Source of the DNA: an uncultured Formosa sp.
GTDB taxonomy: Bacteria; Bacteroidota; Bacteroidia; Flavobacteriales; Flavobacteriaceae
Reading direction: 5' to 3'
DNA: 64,000 nt
NCBI RefSeq assembly: GCF_947500765.1
Contig: NZ_CANMTH010000003.1
Coordinates: 186,001 to 250,000 of the forward strand
Shown here piece after piece: positions 24,413 to 33,522 of this stretch. The position numbers and the translations under genes were made by a program. Position 1 is the stretch's first letter. Each line of letters opens with the position of its first letter. The notes beneath the pieces are model-generated. The model did no database searches and was not told the origin of the DNA. It saw only the letters and a list, made by a program, of their open reading frames with translations.

Positions 24413-24435
24413 TAACATCAAAAATAAACTGCCTT

Positions 24436-26949
24436 ATGATATTTGCAAAACACGAACTTGGTTTCAACTTTTATGAAGACGAAACATCTTTTGAAAAAAT
24501 TAAAGGATGTGAAAATTATCCTGAAAATTTTTATTACGAGATTTTTGTGCTTGCTAAATCTACCAAAAACAAGCAGATTAGAACCGAATGTGCTAACATC
24601 ATAAAAAAACAGGCGCCAGAAGCTTTACAACTCGCTTTTAAAAGTCGAAAAAAAATTACGCTGATAGAAGATTCTTCTTCTTTTAACAAGAAGCTGATTG
24701 CTATATTAGAGTATGGCATACTCTCAGAAGACTTAGACCTTTGTAAACTATACACACTTGTTTGTAAGCGTTTATCACTTTCCATTACATATTCAAAAAA
24801 AGAAGTGGTTCAACTTTTTATAGACACACCACGTCTTTTAAGTCAGTTTAATGGTATTAAAGAATTAACAATTAGCACCTCTAGACAGAAAGAAGGTTTT
24901 AGTAGCGTTGTAAACAACATAACGCAACTTACCTCATTAGAAAAACTTGAGCTTGAAATTGATTATAAATACATACCAGAAGAACTAGAGCGATTAGTTA
25001 ACTTAAAAAAGTTTATTCTAACAGCACCTAACTTGGTATGGATTCCCTTAGGAATAACCAAGTTAAAAGCACTTAAAACGTTGGAGTTTAGGGGGAGTTT
25101 TCCTTATGGTGAAGACGAGCCTAACCCTAACATAGTTAACTTTACTTGGCTTAAAGAATTGACAAGTTTAAAGCATTTAAAAATAGGTTCTTTTACGGTA
25201 CAAGATCTCTCTGATGTTGAGCTACCGGCAAGTTTAAAAGAATTAGAGTTTTTTAGACTAGAAAATATAACCGCTTTACCAGAAACACTTGGTCACTTGC
25301 CAAAATTGAAAAAATTGAGGCTAAGTGGTATGAGGGAGCTAGAACACTTTCCTGCATCTGTTAGTGAATTTAAAACCTTAGAGGTTTTAGAAGTTATTCA
25401 TTTATCAAAATTAAAGAAAGTTCCTGATTCTTTTATTTTTGGACCAAATATTAAACGTTTACTAGGTTTGTATACAGAGTTTATACCTTATGGTGAAACA
25501 CCTGTAACTAAGCTAAAAAGAATCGTTTTTACCCATCCAGAGCTTCTTAGTTTTGTGTTAGATAATGCCTTGTCATTTACTAATTTAAAAGAGATAGAAA
25601 TTATTTGTGATGCACCAAAAAGAAGAAGTGCACATACGCTTTCTGCATTTAAAAAACTTAAAAACCTTAAGTATAAATTAGCACATCATTTAGAATGGGT
25701 TTTAGAGGATATTCACGAATGTAAAAAGCTAGAAGACGTTTTTATTTCTGGTATATATAATGGAGCTGATGCTGAAATAACGAACGCTGACGTTACTAAT
25801 TTTCCTCAAGCATTTTCTAGAGTAAAGCATTTACAAACCTTACGCGTACAAAGTGCAAAAGCACTAGTTTTAAATACAGATTATTTACCTATAAAGACAG
25901 ACAGTCTTACCATTACAGATATAAAAGTCATTGAGCCAGGTGTAGAAGATTTTGAGGTAAATCATATAAAAGTAGTAGGTACACCTATTACCGCATTGCA
26001 AAAATTTTATTCGGTAATACGTGCTAAAAAAATTACGTTAGACGATGTAAACAGTGTTAAAAATGAGACTTTAGATTTTGATAATTTTAAAGACCCTGAA
26101 AGCTTTAAAGATTTTATATTTAATAGTAATGTAAAAGACTTAGACAAGGCATTAAAAACACTTTGTAATTTACAATCACTAACCATCGATTTTAATAAAG
26201 ATAATGCCGAACAAAACAATGGTTTAACCGCTTATACGCACCATAATTTAAAAAACTTAACCATTAAAAATTTTAATGGTAACGCTAATGTTATTAAGTT
26301 ATTATTAGAGCATACGCCTCATCTCGAATTTTTAGAAATTTACGAATGTGTAGGACTTGCAGACTTACCTAAAGTTACTTTAAACAAACTAAAAACACTG
26401 AAATTATTTTATAGCGATGATATACAGTCTATAGAAAACTTAACAGTGCCCAACATAGAACTTTTTAAAGTTTTATCGTGTGACAATTTTGGTTACGATG
26501 CTATGGTTACCGCATCGCATTGGAAAACGCTTAAATTTCTTTGGTTAGAAAGCATTAGTAGAGATCTTGAAACCTACCCAGAGACCATTGCAGACTTAAA
26601 TTTAGATACCTTTTTTATTGATGGATTTTTAACTAAAAGACAAATCCCAAAATGGATAGGCAGAATGAAATCCTTACGAGTTTTAGGTATAGAACAGTTT
26701 TATTATTGTCCATTACCAGAAGAATTAGCCGAATTAACCCAATTAAAAATAATGAGCATTAGAGGGTGTGATTTTACAGAGCAAGTCTCTGATAAATTTA
26801 AGAATCTGAATTTAGAGGATTTAATTTACAGGTATTCAAAATTTAATGGAAACAATATGAAGTGGTCTAAATTTTATGCATTAGCTGGAAATAAAATATT
26901 AAAAGAAGATTTTGATAACAGAGATGAAAAATATAATCTGTACTGTTAA
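24436..26949 (+). CDS. Leucine-rich repeat protein (paralogue 2 of 3)
   Basis: This is an 837-aa protein. The N-terminal ~110 residues are the shared domain (NYPENFYYEIFVLAKSTKNK; RTECANIIKKQAPEALQLAF), almost the same as in the next gene. From ~135 onward come tandem LRRs (LEKLELEIDYKYIPEELERL; LPASLKELEFFRLENITALP), interrupted by less regular repeats, ending with the WSKFYALAGN cap. It has no signal peptide and is probably a cytosolic interaction scaffold. It has its own box-N22-(-7) promoter, the same type as at the DUF4132 and ~205-aa family genes, and probably drives the LRR gene 78 bp downstream as well. Confidence 0.85.
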   Translation: MIFAKHELGFNFYEDETSFEKIKGCENYPENFYYEIFVLAKSTKNKQIRTECANIIKKQAPEALQLAFKSRKKITLIEDSSSFNKKLIAILEYGILSEDLDLCKLYTLVCKRLSLSITYSKKEVVQLFIDTPRLLSQFNGIKELTISTSRQKEGFSSVVNNITQLTSLEKLELEIDYKYIPEELERLVNLKKFILTAPNLVWIPLGITKLKALKTLEFRGSFPYGEDEPNPNIVNFTWLKELTSLKHLKIGSFTVQDLSDVELPASLKELEFFRLENITALPETLGHLPKLKKLRLSGMRELEHFPASVSEFKTLEVLEVIHLSKLKKVPDSFIFGPNIKRLLGLYTEFIPYGETPVTKLKRIVFTHPELLSFVLDNALSFTNLKEIEIICDAPKRRSAHTLSAFKKLKNLKYKLAHHLEWVLEDIHECKKLEDVFISGIYNGADAEITNADVTNFPQAFSRVKHLQTLRVQSAKALVLNTDYLPIKTDSLTITDIKVIEPGVEDFEVNHIKVVGTPITALQKFYSVIRAKKITLDDVNSVKNETLDFDNFKDPESFKDFIFNSNVKDLDKALKTLCNLQSLTIDFNKDNAEQNNGLTAYTHHNLKNLTIKNFNGNANVIKLLLEHTPHLEFLEIYECVGLADLPKVTLNKLKTLKLFYSDDIQSIENLTVPNIELFKVLSCDNFGYDAMVTASHWKTLKFLWLESISRDLETYPETIADLNLDTFFIDGFLTKRQIPKWIGRMKSLRVLGIEQFYYCPLPEELAELTQLKIMSIRGCDFTEQVSDKFKNLNLEDLIYRYSKFNGNNMKWSKFYALAGNKILKEDFDNRDEKYNLYC

Positions 26950-27027
26950 AGAAATTTAAGCACAACGTACCGCAACCCAAAACTCTGTTTTCAAAAGAAA
27001 TTTATACTTTAAAAATTAACGATTACT

Positions 27028-29553
27028 ATGACAAAACCAACAGAAATCCCTGAATTCACCTATTATAAAATGGATGAATATTATGAAGAGATTAAAAAGT
27101 CTAAAAACTTTCCAGAAGATTTTTATTACGAAATTTTTACGATTGCAAAAGCAACATCTAATAAAAAAAATAGAACAGAGTGTGCTAACATCATAAAAAA
27201 ACAAGCCACAGAAGCTTTACAAATAGCTTTTAAAAGTCGAAAAAAAATAACACAAAAAGGAAAGCAAGCAGCTAGAATGGTTTCTCTTTTAGAATATGGA
27301 TTGCTATCTAAAGACTTAGATCTTCTTAAATTATATGATCTGATGACGAGAAAGAATAGAGAATTGGGATTTTTTCATTTTTCGACAGATTTTTTAGATC
27401 GCTTGTTAGAACATCCACATATATTAAGACGATTTAACGGCGTAAAAAGTTTAGAAATCCATCTAAAAGGACAAGGCAATAAATATGATAGTATTCTTAA
27501 GGAAATATCAAAATTAACGTCTTTAGAAGAAATAGATCTAGAAGGTGATTTTGATAAATTACCAGAGGATTTTGGTAATTTATCAAATTTAAAACAACTA
27601 AAGCTTGTTGCGCCTTCTTTAAAAAGGTTTCCAAGTACAATGTCTCAGTTAACAGCCTTAAAAAAAATACGCATTGAAGGTGATTATTGGATTGGAAGAA
27701 TTATTCCTAATATGAATCTGACTGATTTTAATTGGCTTACAAAACTTACGAAACTAAAAGTATTCAAACTACGTTATGTAGGCGTGCAAGACCTGTCTCA
27801 AGTCGTGTTTCCTGCATCTTTAAAACGTATAGAATTGTTTTACTTAAATGAATTAACAGCATTACCTAAAGATGCTAGTCATTTAAAGCAACTAAAAGAG
27901 TTTGAGATTTTATCTAAAAGCATAGATAACTTACCAAGTGGTTTTGAAGATTTACCAAAATTGGAACTTTTTAAACTTCATGCGCCTAAGATAGATTCCA
28001 TATCGTCTACCTTGTTTTTTGGAGATGCGTCTAGATGTTTTGGAGATACACCTAGACCTAAATTAGTGACCAAAATAGGCAATAGTTATATACATATTTC
28101 ACCAATGACAGAAGTAAGTCTGCGAGAATCTATAGAAATAGATTCGCCCAAACTACTTCATTTTGTGTTAGATAACGCTGCGTTTTTTCCTAATTTAAAG
28201 ACGATAACAGTCGATTGTGAAGCGCCTGAAAACCCATATAAAACATCGTTATCTGTATTTAAAAATTTAACAACGCTTCATTATAAACTAGAACATAAAT
28301 TAGATTGGCTTTTTGAAGGGATTGAGCAATGTACAGAACTTAAAAATCTTGAGTTATACAGATTTAAAGAGTGGCATACTAAAGATATAAAATTAGCGGT
28401 TAGAGTTTTCCCAACAGTGTTTTCAAAAATAGCGCAGTTAGAAAACCTGACCATTAAAAATGCGAGTGCCTTGGTTGTAAATACCGATTGCTTGCCAAAG
28501 CATATTACCAATTTAACTATTTCTGAAATTAAAGGCATAGAACCAGGAACAAAACCGTTTGATGTGTTTAATATGGAAGTTAAAGCCACACCAATTCTTA
28601 ATTTAGAGGAATTTTATGCAGTAATTAGTGCGGCTAAATTTAATCTTGGACATAGAAATAATGACATCAATAATGTTTTAAATTTTGAAACCTTTAGACA
28701 TCCAGAGAACATTGAATCGTTTGATTTTACCAGTGATGTGAGTCAGTTAGATAGCTTACTTAAAAACTTCGTCAATTTAAAAGAGCTTACCATCACATTT
28801 AAAAAAGCCAATCCAGAACATAACAATGCATTAACCGCTTTTAAACACCCAAATCTAAAAGTACTAAGGATTGATGAGTATAACGGAACTACCGAAGCTT
28901 TAGAATGTTTATTAAGCCAGACACCAAATCTTGAATTTTTAGGGATATTTGAAGCTAAAGGTTTTGATGCTTTTCCTGCGGTAACCTTGCCTCAGCTTAA
29001 AAAATTAAGAATGCAGAGTGTAGCTGTTAAAACCATAGACAATTTAAACGTCGACACTATTGAAGCCGTAAAACTGATACATTGTGATCATATTAACGAT
29101 GAAAGTATTGAAGCCATATCGCGTTGGAGTTCTCTAAAACACCTTTGGTTAGAAGGCGTAGATGAAAATGGAAGCACATATCCCGAATCGATTTCTGAGT
29201 TGAATTTAGAAACGCTTTTTATCAGCGCACATAACAGAGAGGAAAAAATACCAACTTGGATTGCTCAGATGAAAAACCTACGTGTTTTAGGAATAAATAA
29301 CTTTAAACAGGTCATTTTACCTGTAGAATTAGCCACATTAACACAGCTGGAAGTATTGAGTATTAGTGGTTGTGAATTTTCTGAAAAAGTAGCCGAAGAA
29401 TTTAGAAACCTTAACCTACAAAAATTGGTGTATTGGACCTCTAAATTTAATGGTAGCAATATGAAATCTGAACTCTACGAGCCATTAGAACATAAATTGG
29501 TGTCTCAACGTAATTTTGATGAGGAGGATAGTGAAGTGCCTTTTAGAATGTAA
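27028..29553 (+). CDS. Leucine-rich repeat protein (paralogue 3 of 3)
   Basis: This 841-aa protein is the tandem paralogue of the preceding gene, starting 78 bp after its stop without an obvious promoter of its own, so co-transcription is likely. The N-terminal shared domain is NFPEDFYYEIFTIAKATSNK, then RTECANIIKKQATEALQIAF. The LRR region runs from ~140 to ~810 (LTSLEEIDLEGDFDKLPEDF; LTQLEVLSISGCEFSEKVAE), with the YWTSKFNGSNMK cap. The repeat surfaces differ more than the N-terminal domain, which would suit different binding partners for a common effector or docking domain (inference). Confidence 0.85.
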   Translation: MTKPTEIPEFTYYKMDEYYEEIKKSKNFPEDFYYEIFTIAKATSNKKNRTECANIIKKQATEALQIAFKSRKKITQKGKQAARMVSLLEYGLLSKDLDLLKLYDLMTRKNRELGFFHFSTDFLDRLLEHPHILRRFNGVKSLEIHLKGQGNKYDSILKEISKLTSLEEIDLEGDFDKLPEDFGNLSNLKQLKLVAPSLKRFPSTMSQLTALKKIRIEGDYWIGRIIPNMNLTDFNWLTKLTKLKVFKLRYVGVQDLSQVVFPASLKRIELFYLNELTALPKDASHLKQLKEFEILSKSIDNLPSGFEDLPKLELFKLHAPKIDSISSTLFFGDASRCFGDTPRPKLVTKIGNSYIHISPMTEVSLRESIEIDSPKLLHFVLDNAAFFPNLKTITVDCEAPENPYKTSLSVFKNLTTLHYKLEHKLDWLFEGIEQCTELKNLELYRFKEWHTKDIKLAVRVFPTVFSKIAQLENLTIKNASALVVNTDCLPKHITNLTISEIKGIEPGTKPFDVFNMEVKATPILNLEEFYAVISAAKFNLGHRNNDINNVLNFETFRHPENIESFDFTSDVSQLDSLLKNFVNLKELTITFKKANPEHNNALTAFKHPNLKVLRIDEYNGTTEALECLLSQTPNLEFLGIFEAKGFDAFPAVTLPQLKKLRMQSVAVKTIDNLNVDTIEAVKLIHCDHINDESIEAISRWSSLKHLWLEGVDENGSTYPESISELNLETLFISAHNREEKIPTWIAQMKNLRVLGINNFKQVILPVELATLTQLEVLSISGCEFSEKVAEEFRNLNLQKLVYWTSKFNGSNMKSELYEPLEHKLVSQRNFDEEDSEVPFRM

Positions 29554-29570
29554 TGGCATACACTTTATCG

Positions 29571-29604
29571 CAAAAAAAAGAGCTTCATAGAAATATGAAG
29601 CTCT
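29571..29604 (-). terminator. Terminator of tRNA-Gly (also faces the LRR gene)
   Basis: A perfect 11-bp stem (AGAGCTTCATA at 29579-29589 with 29594-29604) is followed on the minus strand by a run of eight T residues (A-run 29572-29579). It lies directly after the tRNA and may also stop the convergent LRR transcript. Confidence 0.9.
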
Positions 29605-29607
29605 TTG

Positions 29608-29680
29608 AGCGAGAGACCGGGTTCGAACCGGCGACATTCAGCTTGGAAGGCTGACGCTCTACCAACTGAGCTACTCTCGC
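29608..29680 (-). tRNA. tRNA-Gly (anticodon TCC)
   Basis: On the minus strand the complete cloverleaf is visible: acceptor stem GCGAGAG/CTCTCGC, D stem GCTC/GAGC with AGTTGGTA loop, anticodon stem TCAGC/GCTGA around loop CTTCCAA (anticodon TCC, reads GGA and probably GGG), and T arm with TTCGAAC loop. The discriminator base is T. The 3' CCA is not encoded. A -7 element lies about 20 nt upstream and a terminator directly downstream. Confidence 0.95.
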
Positions 29681-29699
29681 AGTTTTTGGTAAGCGGTTG

Positions 29700-29707
29700 C
29701 AAATATA
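29700..29707 (-). promoter_or_regulatory. -7 element of the tRNA-Gly promoter
   Basis: On the minus strand TATATTTG fits the Bacteroidota TAnnTTTG consensus and ends 20 nt before the first base of the mature tRNA. A TTG at the expected -33 distance is not evident. Confidence 0.5.
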
Positions 29708-29943
29708 TAACTATTTTCTAAAATCTTCCTAATTTTAATAAGGAGTATTCTAAAAAAAGTATAAGTTTTAATAGTTAAGAATTAACAACCTTATTTGTAC
29801 ATAATTATAATGGATGTACGGTTTAATAATTAATAAAAAAGTAGGTTTAAAGTAACCTGAGAAAAGAAGAATATTTTTGAGCCAATATTTAATGGCTGTA
29901 ATTGTACTAGAGTATTTAATCGTAGATTGAGTAATATTATAAT

Positions 29944-29969
29944 CCTCCCCTTTAAAAATAAAGGGGAGG
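29944..29969 (-). terminator. Hairpin downstream of the histone H1-like gene
   Basis: A perfect 10-bp stem (CCTCCCCTTT at 29944-29953 with 29960-29969) lies 10 bp beyond the stop. The tail on the minus strand is AT-rich but without a T-run, so termination efficiency is uncertain. Confidence 0.6.
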
Positions 29970-29978
29970 TGTAATTTT

Positions 29979-30155
29979 TTATTTTTTTGATTCAGCAACA
30001 GAAACCTTACGGAATTCTTTTAAAAGTTTCTCTAAAGCTAAAGATGATTTTCTAGCTCTAGTTCCAGCTGCTTTATTTCCGCTTTCTAATTGTAAATCTG
30101 CATCAACTTGAAATGCTTCAGTTGTGCTTTTGATGTTTTCAATAAGTTCTTTCAT
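29979..30155 (-). CDS. Histone H1-like small DNA-binding protein
   Basis: This 58-aa protein (MKELIENIKSTTEAF; QLESGNKAAGTRARKSSLAL; EKLLKEFRKVSVAESKK) matches the short 'histone H1' proteins annotated in Flavobacteriaceae, in which a helical N-terminus is followed by the GNKAAGTRARK motif and a basic C-terminus. These are thought to be nucleoid-associated proteins; the kinship to eukaryotic H1 tails is weak. The start is the only suitable ATG, and a hairpin follows the stop. It is transcribed alone, away from its neighbours. Confidence 0.75.
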   Translation of the reverse strand: MKELIENIKSTTEAFQVDADLQLESGNKAAGTRARKSSLALEKLLKEFRKVSVAESKK

Positions 30156-30473
30156 AACTTGTTTATTAAAATTTGAATTTAAAATGCGAAAATATAATTA
30201 TTCCTTTTAAAAACACCCATGGCAAGGTAAAAATATAATTAGAACTAACGTTTATAGGCCTAAAACAACAGTATAACCTCATTATAAACTAATGTAATGT
30301 GTGTCTTGTAGCGAAATTGTATTAAATGGTAAATAAATATTATTACTTAAACCTTTTAAATTTAATTAGATTTATACCATTCTAAGCAAGTATTTAGGGA
30401 AATATATTGAGCTATATAAATGAAAGAATCTAAATTAAAATTTTTATTCGAACTAAATATGGACTAATTCGTA
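30156..30473. other. Gene-free AT-rich stretch
   Basis: This is 318 bp between two - strand genes. I see no open frame with protein-like composition, no tRNA-like fold and no clear TAnnTTTG promoter with a TTG partner. It presumably holds the promoter of the histone H1-like gene and the 3' region of the flavin reductase gene. Confidence 0.6.
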
Positions 30474-31100
30474 CTAAAATTCTGGTACTTCATTTATTTT
30501 TACATAAGGATGACTCTCTATTTTTTTTAAAGCATAATAACTATTTAATCCTGAAATGCCCATGCTTTGTGTTGTTTCTAAATCTATATCTCCATTTACA
30601 AGTGCATTGTCAGGAAGACTAATGTATTCTATTTCTCCAATAATTAAAGTTGTACCATTTAATTTTATATCTAAAGCCTCTTTAAACTGGAGTCCTATTT
30701 TAAAATTACTTTCTTGTACAAAAGGAGCTTCAAAACCATCTATATAATCCTCTGTTAGTTTACAGCGTTCAAACTCCGAAATTTCAGATTCAAACTTAGC
30801 AGATGTATAATGTGCATTTTTTATGAATTCAGGATGTATATGATTAATAGTATAACGTTTAGTGTCTTGGATGTTACGAATGGTATGTCCTACATTTTCG
30901 GTTTGTGGTCTTGCAATAAAGCCTAATAGGGCAGGGTCGCTTCCTAAATGTACTACAGAGCTAAATATGGCCAGATTAGTCAGTCCTTGATTATTTATTG
31001 TACCTATTAGGTTTGCGGGTTTTATACCTGTAACTGAATTTATAATTTTTAATCGCGTAATACGATCTAATTGTTTAATATATTCTTTATTGTAAATCAT
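30474..31100 (-). CDS. Flavin reductase-like domain protein
   Basis: This 208-aa protein has the split-barrel fold signature of the flavin reductase/DIM6-NTAB family: ITRLKIINSVTGIKPANLIG, the NLAIFSSVVHLGSDPALLGF segment that lines the FMN site, then TENVGHTIRNIQDTKRYTIN and the IIGEIEYISLP strand. Members bind FMN and reduce it with NAD(P)H, or use FMN as cofactor. It is probably the last gene of a four-gene - strand unit (31985 to 30474, gaps 14, 7 and 6 bp). Its redox partner is not evident in the operon. Confidence 0.85.
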   Translation of the reverse strand: MIYNKEYIKQLDRITRLKIINSVTGIKPANLIGTINNQGLTNLAIFSSVVHLGSDPALLGFIARPQTENVGHTIRNIQDTKRYTINHIHPEFIKNAHYTSAKFESEISEFERCKLTEDYIDGFEAPFVQESNFKIGLQFKEALDIKLNGTTLIIGEIEYISLPDNALVNGDIDLETTQSMGISGLNSYYALKKIESHPYVKINEVPEF

Positions 31101-31106
31101 TATTCA

Positions 31107-31397
31107 TTATCGTTTGCTTATACTGTTTCCTGAAATGGCTTTTTGTCGAGAACATTTAAATCGTGTAATCTCTGGATTACGTTTTTTTAAATGTTTTTGA
31201 CTTACACCACTATTTACCCGCTTACGCCAACGTTTAAAGCTAGACGCTTTTAAATTGCGACGCATTAATGTTATCACATCTTTTTCGGTTAAATGAAATT
31301 GGAATAGAATGGCTTCAAAAGGAGTGCGATCTTCCCAAGCCATTTCTATGATACGATTTAGTTCTCTTTCTGTAAAGTTTTGTATTTCTGTTGACAT
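31107..31397 (-). CDS. TIGR03643/DUF2805 family protein
   Basis: This 96-aa protein is counted from the ATG at 31397 (MSTEIQNFTERELNRIIEMA). A longer frame to 31433 would overlap the previous gene and adds 12 non-conserved residues. Signature segments are WEDRTPFEAILFQFHLTEKD, VITLMRRNLKASSFKRWRKR and VNSGVSQKH. These are small, basic, probably DNA-binding (helix-turn-helix-like) proteins, in many bacteria near photolyase/cryptochrome genes and the DUF2256 family. No photolyase is seen here, but the flavin reductase follows 6 bp downstream. Confidence 0.85.
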   Translation of the reverse strand: MSTEIQNFTERELNRIIEMAWEDRTPFEAILFQFHLTEKDVITLMRRNLKASSFKRWRKRVNSGVSQKHLKKRNPEITRFKCSRQKAISGNSISKR

Positions 31398-31404
31398 AAT
31401 AAAA

Positions 31405-31806
31405 TTAGATTTTTTCCCAAATTTGATCTGCATTTAAATAAAAACTACCAAGCGAGTCAAATTGGCATTGTTCTGGGGCAATAATAGAGAGAAACGTTTC
31501 TCCATTCTCCCTTTTATAAAGATGATAGGTTTCTCCAAGTATTGGTTCAAAAGTAAATTTTGCATCAAATATGAGTTTGTTATATTCAAATTGCTGCATC
31601 ATATTTTCATATTCAGCTTTTAACTCTAAATATTTCGATTTTACTTTATGGTTAACCTTATTAATACTTCTGTTTTTCCAAGGAATATTATCTGTAGTTG
31701 TAATAACAGGAGCTCCAACAGTGCTTGCATACGGTTTTATTGAAGCATCATATTTTTGTGTTTCAGTATTAAAAACGACATTATCAGGTTTTTTGTCTTC
31801 CTCCAT
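31405..31806 (-). CDS. DUF2452 protein
   Basis: This 133-aa protein matches DUF2452: a KPDNVVFNTETQKYDASIKP start, GAPVITTTDNIPWKNRSINK, a helical LELKAEYENMMQQFEYNKL, then FTFEPILGETYHLYKRENGE and FLSIIAPEQC, ending at DQIWEKI. The family is found in Bacteroidota and cyanobacteria, cytosolic and uncharacterised, commonly beside TIGR03643 as here (7 bp apart). Confidence 0.85.
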   Translation of the reverse strand: MEEDKKPDNVVFNTETQKYDASIKPYASTVGAPVITTTDNIPWKNRSINKVNHKVKSKYLELKAEYENMMQQFEYNKLIFDAKFTFEPILGETYHLYKRENGETFLSIIAPEQCQFDSLGSFYLNADQIWEKI

Positions 31807-31820
31807 ATTTATAAACTATA

Positions 31821-31985
31821 TTAAGTCAGTTTTTCTATTTGTTTCATAATTTGGTCAGCTTCAAATACTTTCTGATCACTCAATTTTCTATTTGTGGTAG
31901 ATAGACTATGGGCTTCCTTTAAGAGCTTTTCATATTGTGTTTGCAATTTTTCCTTTTCTGATTTCTTTTTAAATAATCCGAACAT
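31821..31985 (-). CDS. Lacal_2735-like small protein
   Basis: This 54-aa protein starts MFGLFKKKSEKEKLQTQYEK and ends with EADQIMKQIEKLT, and appears to be a single helical hairpin. The start and composition match the Lacal_2735 family of short Flavobacteriaceae proteins of unknown role. It starts the four-gene - strand unit, 14 bp before DUF2452. The start at 31985 is the only ATG in the frame before the helix. Confidence 0.7.
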   Translation of the reverse strand: MFGLFKKKSEKEKLQTQYEKLLKEAHSLSTTNRKLSDQKVFEADQIMKQIEKLT

Positions 31986-32149
31986 CTTTTTTTATTTAAG
32001 ATTATAAAAATTAGACTTATTAATTTATATAAAGATACATAATGTTTAACGGCTTTAAAATTTCTAAAAACAAGAAGGGATTGATTGCGATATCTATTGT
32101 ATGATTTGAGTTATTAATAATAAAGTAAAGCGTAATTTTTAGATTAAAT

Positions 32150-32482
32150 ATTAAATGTTGTCTATTTTATTATCTTGTAAAATCTATTTACAATAATATA
32201 GGAATTAGAGATGCTTTTTAAGCAGGTACACTTATTGAAATTAAAGCGTATAGAGAAAACAAAATATTAGTAACTTAAGTATTTAATAAAGATTCGAGTC
32301 TTGATTTTAGTAGAGTGATTTATTTTGATGAATATGGTGTTTTAGGGAAATCTCCATTGTATACATAGACCAAATCTTATAATATAGACAATGTATTAAT
32401 AGAAAACAGAAATGAAATCATGGTATACTACCAAAGTAACCACAATTGTAGTCAAAATACCTTCTTTAAAATTAAAAACTAA
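32150..32482 (+). pseudogene. Decayed gene with three in-frame stops
   Basis: One frame reads as coherent protein through to a stop at 32480-32482 but is broken by stops at 32219, 32276 and 32366. The pieces are LVKSIYNNIGIRDAF*, AGTLIEIKAYRENKILVT*, VFNKDSSLDFSRVIYFDEYG followed by VLGKSPLYT*, then TKSYNIDNVLIENRNEIMVY and YQSNHNCSQNTFFKIKN. No intact paralogue is visible in the window. It accounts for most of the gap between 31985 and 32497. Confidence 0.55.
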
Positions 32483-32496
32483 ACATTATTACGGTT

Positions 32497-33267
32497 ATGA
32501 AATTATTTTTTACAATTATATTAGCCTTTACATTATTTTCAAATTCAGCTTTTGCACAGCAGAACTATAAAGATGTTGCTGGATTTTATAATCTTTCTGG
32601 TTTTGAAATGTCTTCTGGACTTTATCTTCTAGAAAATAAAACCTTTTTTTATTATGCCACTTTTGGAAATGCAGACTTAAAATTTTATGGCACATATACT
32701 ATTGCTAACAAAACACTCCATTTGCAACCAGCAGAATCATTAAACACATTGTTTTCTCTTTATGGCTTAAAGACGGAGTCTAGGAATACAACTGTAAAGG
32801 TAAATTACTATAGACCTTATTCTCCAGAAGCAGAACATATACAGATAGAAACACATAATAAAACGTATAAATTTCCAGAATTTTCAGATGAAACTGATGA
32901 TGTTTCTATGACTTTAAAATTACCGGAAAAACGAACTATTAAATTATCTATTATAGAACGAGAAAAAGACGTTTATAATGGTGAAATGGTTAAAGCACAT
33001 GAATTACCAGAAGTACAGATAGCAGCAAATGTTAGTGAAATTGTACTATTCCATAACTATTATTATGATATGATAGCTCAGGTTTCTGCTCAGGATTATA
33101 CAATTGATAAGGGTATACTAATTATAGATAATTATTCTAACAGCCAGACTAAAGAAAGAAAAGAAATCCCTGAACATGTAGTAAAAGAAGTTATTGCCTT
33201 TATAGAAACACTTAAAACAGAGAATACGAGTATCGTTATAGATAAAAAAACGTATTACAAACTATAG
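32497..33267 (+). CDS. Hypothetical exported protein
   Basis: This 256-aa protein has a clear signal peptide (MKLFFTIILAFTLFSNSAFA, cleavage before QQ). The N-terminal domain (AGFYNLSGFEMSSGLYLLEN, then YGTYTIANKTLHLQP) resembles the 'GxYxL...lxLxxdgtF' start of lipocalin-like or copper-resistance-type sensors of the envelope, but I cannot name a family. The second half is beta-rich, with a C-terminal helix (EHVVKEVIAFIETLKTEN). It lies just after a decayed gene and appears monocistronic. Confidence 0.6.
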   Translation: MKLFFTIILAFTLFSNSAFAQQNYKDVAGFYNLSGFEMSSGLYLLENKTFFYYATFGNADLKFYGTYTIANKTLHLQPAESLNTLFSLYGLKTESRNTTVKVNYYRPYSPEAEHIQIETHNKTYKFPEFSDETDDVSMTLKLPEKRTIKLSIIEREKDVYNGEMVKAHELPEVQIAANVSEIVLFHNYYYDMIAQVSAQDYTIDKGILIIDNYSNSQTKERKEIPEHVVKEVIAFIETLKTENTSIVIDKKTYYKL

Positions 33268-33522
33268 TATTAAATTTTTATTGTGGTAAAGAATAAGGCG
33301 TTAAAATTTAAAAGGACTGTATTTATTTAGTTTTTGTTGTGTTTATATGTTGTAATGTTAATTAAATGTTAGGTAGGTTAATAAACGATTAAGATCAAAA
33401 AAAAGGATAGGGGCAGCGTGCTTTTTTGGTACTTATTATTAAACGGTAGTTCTAGCTAAAACTAAGAAACATTTTTAATTTAGATTCTACTTTCAATAAA
33501 ATTTTTAAAACACACACACTTA

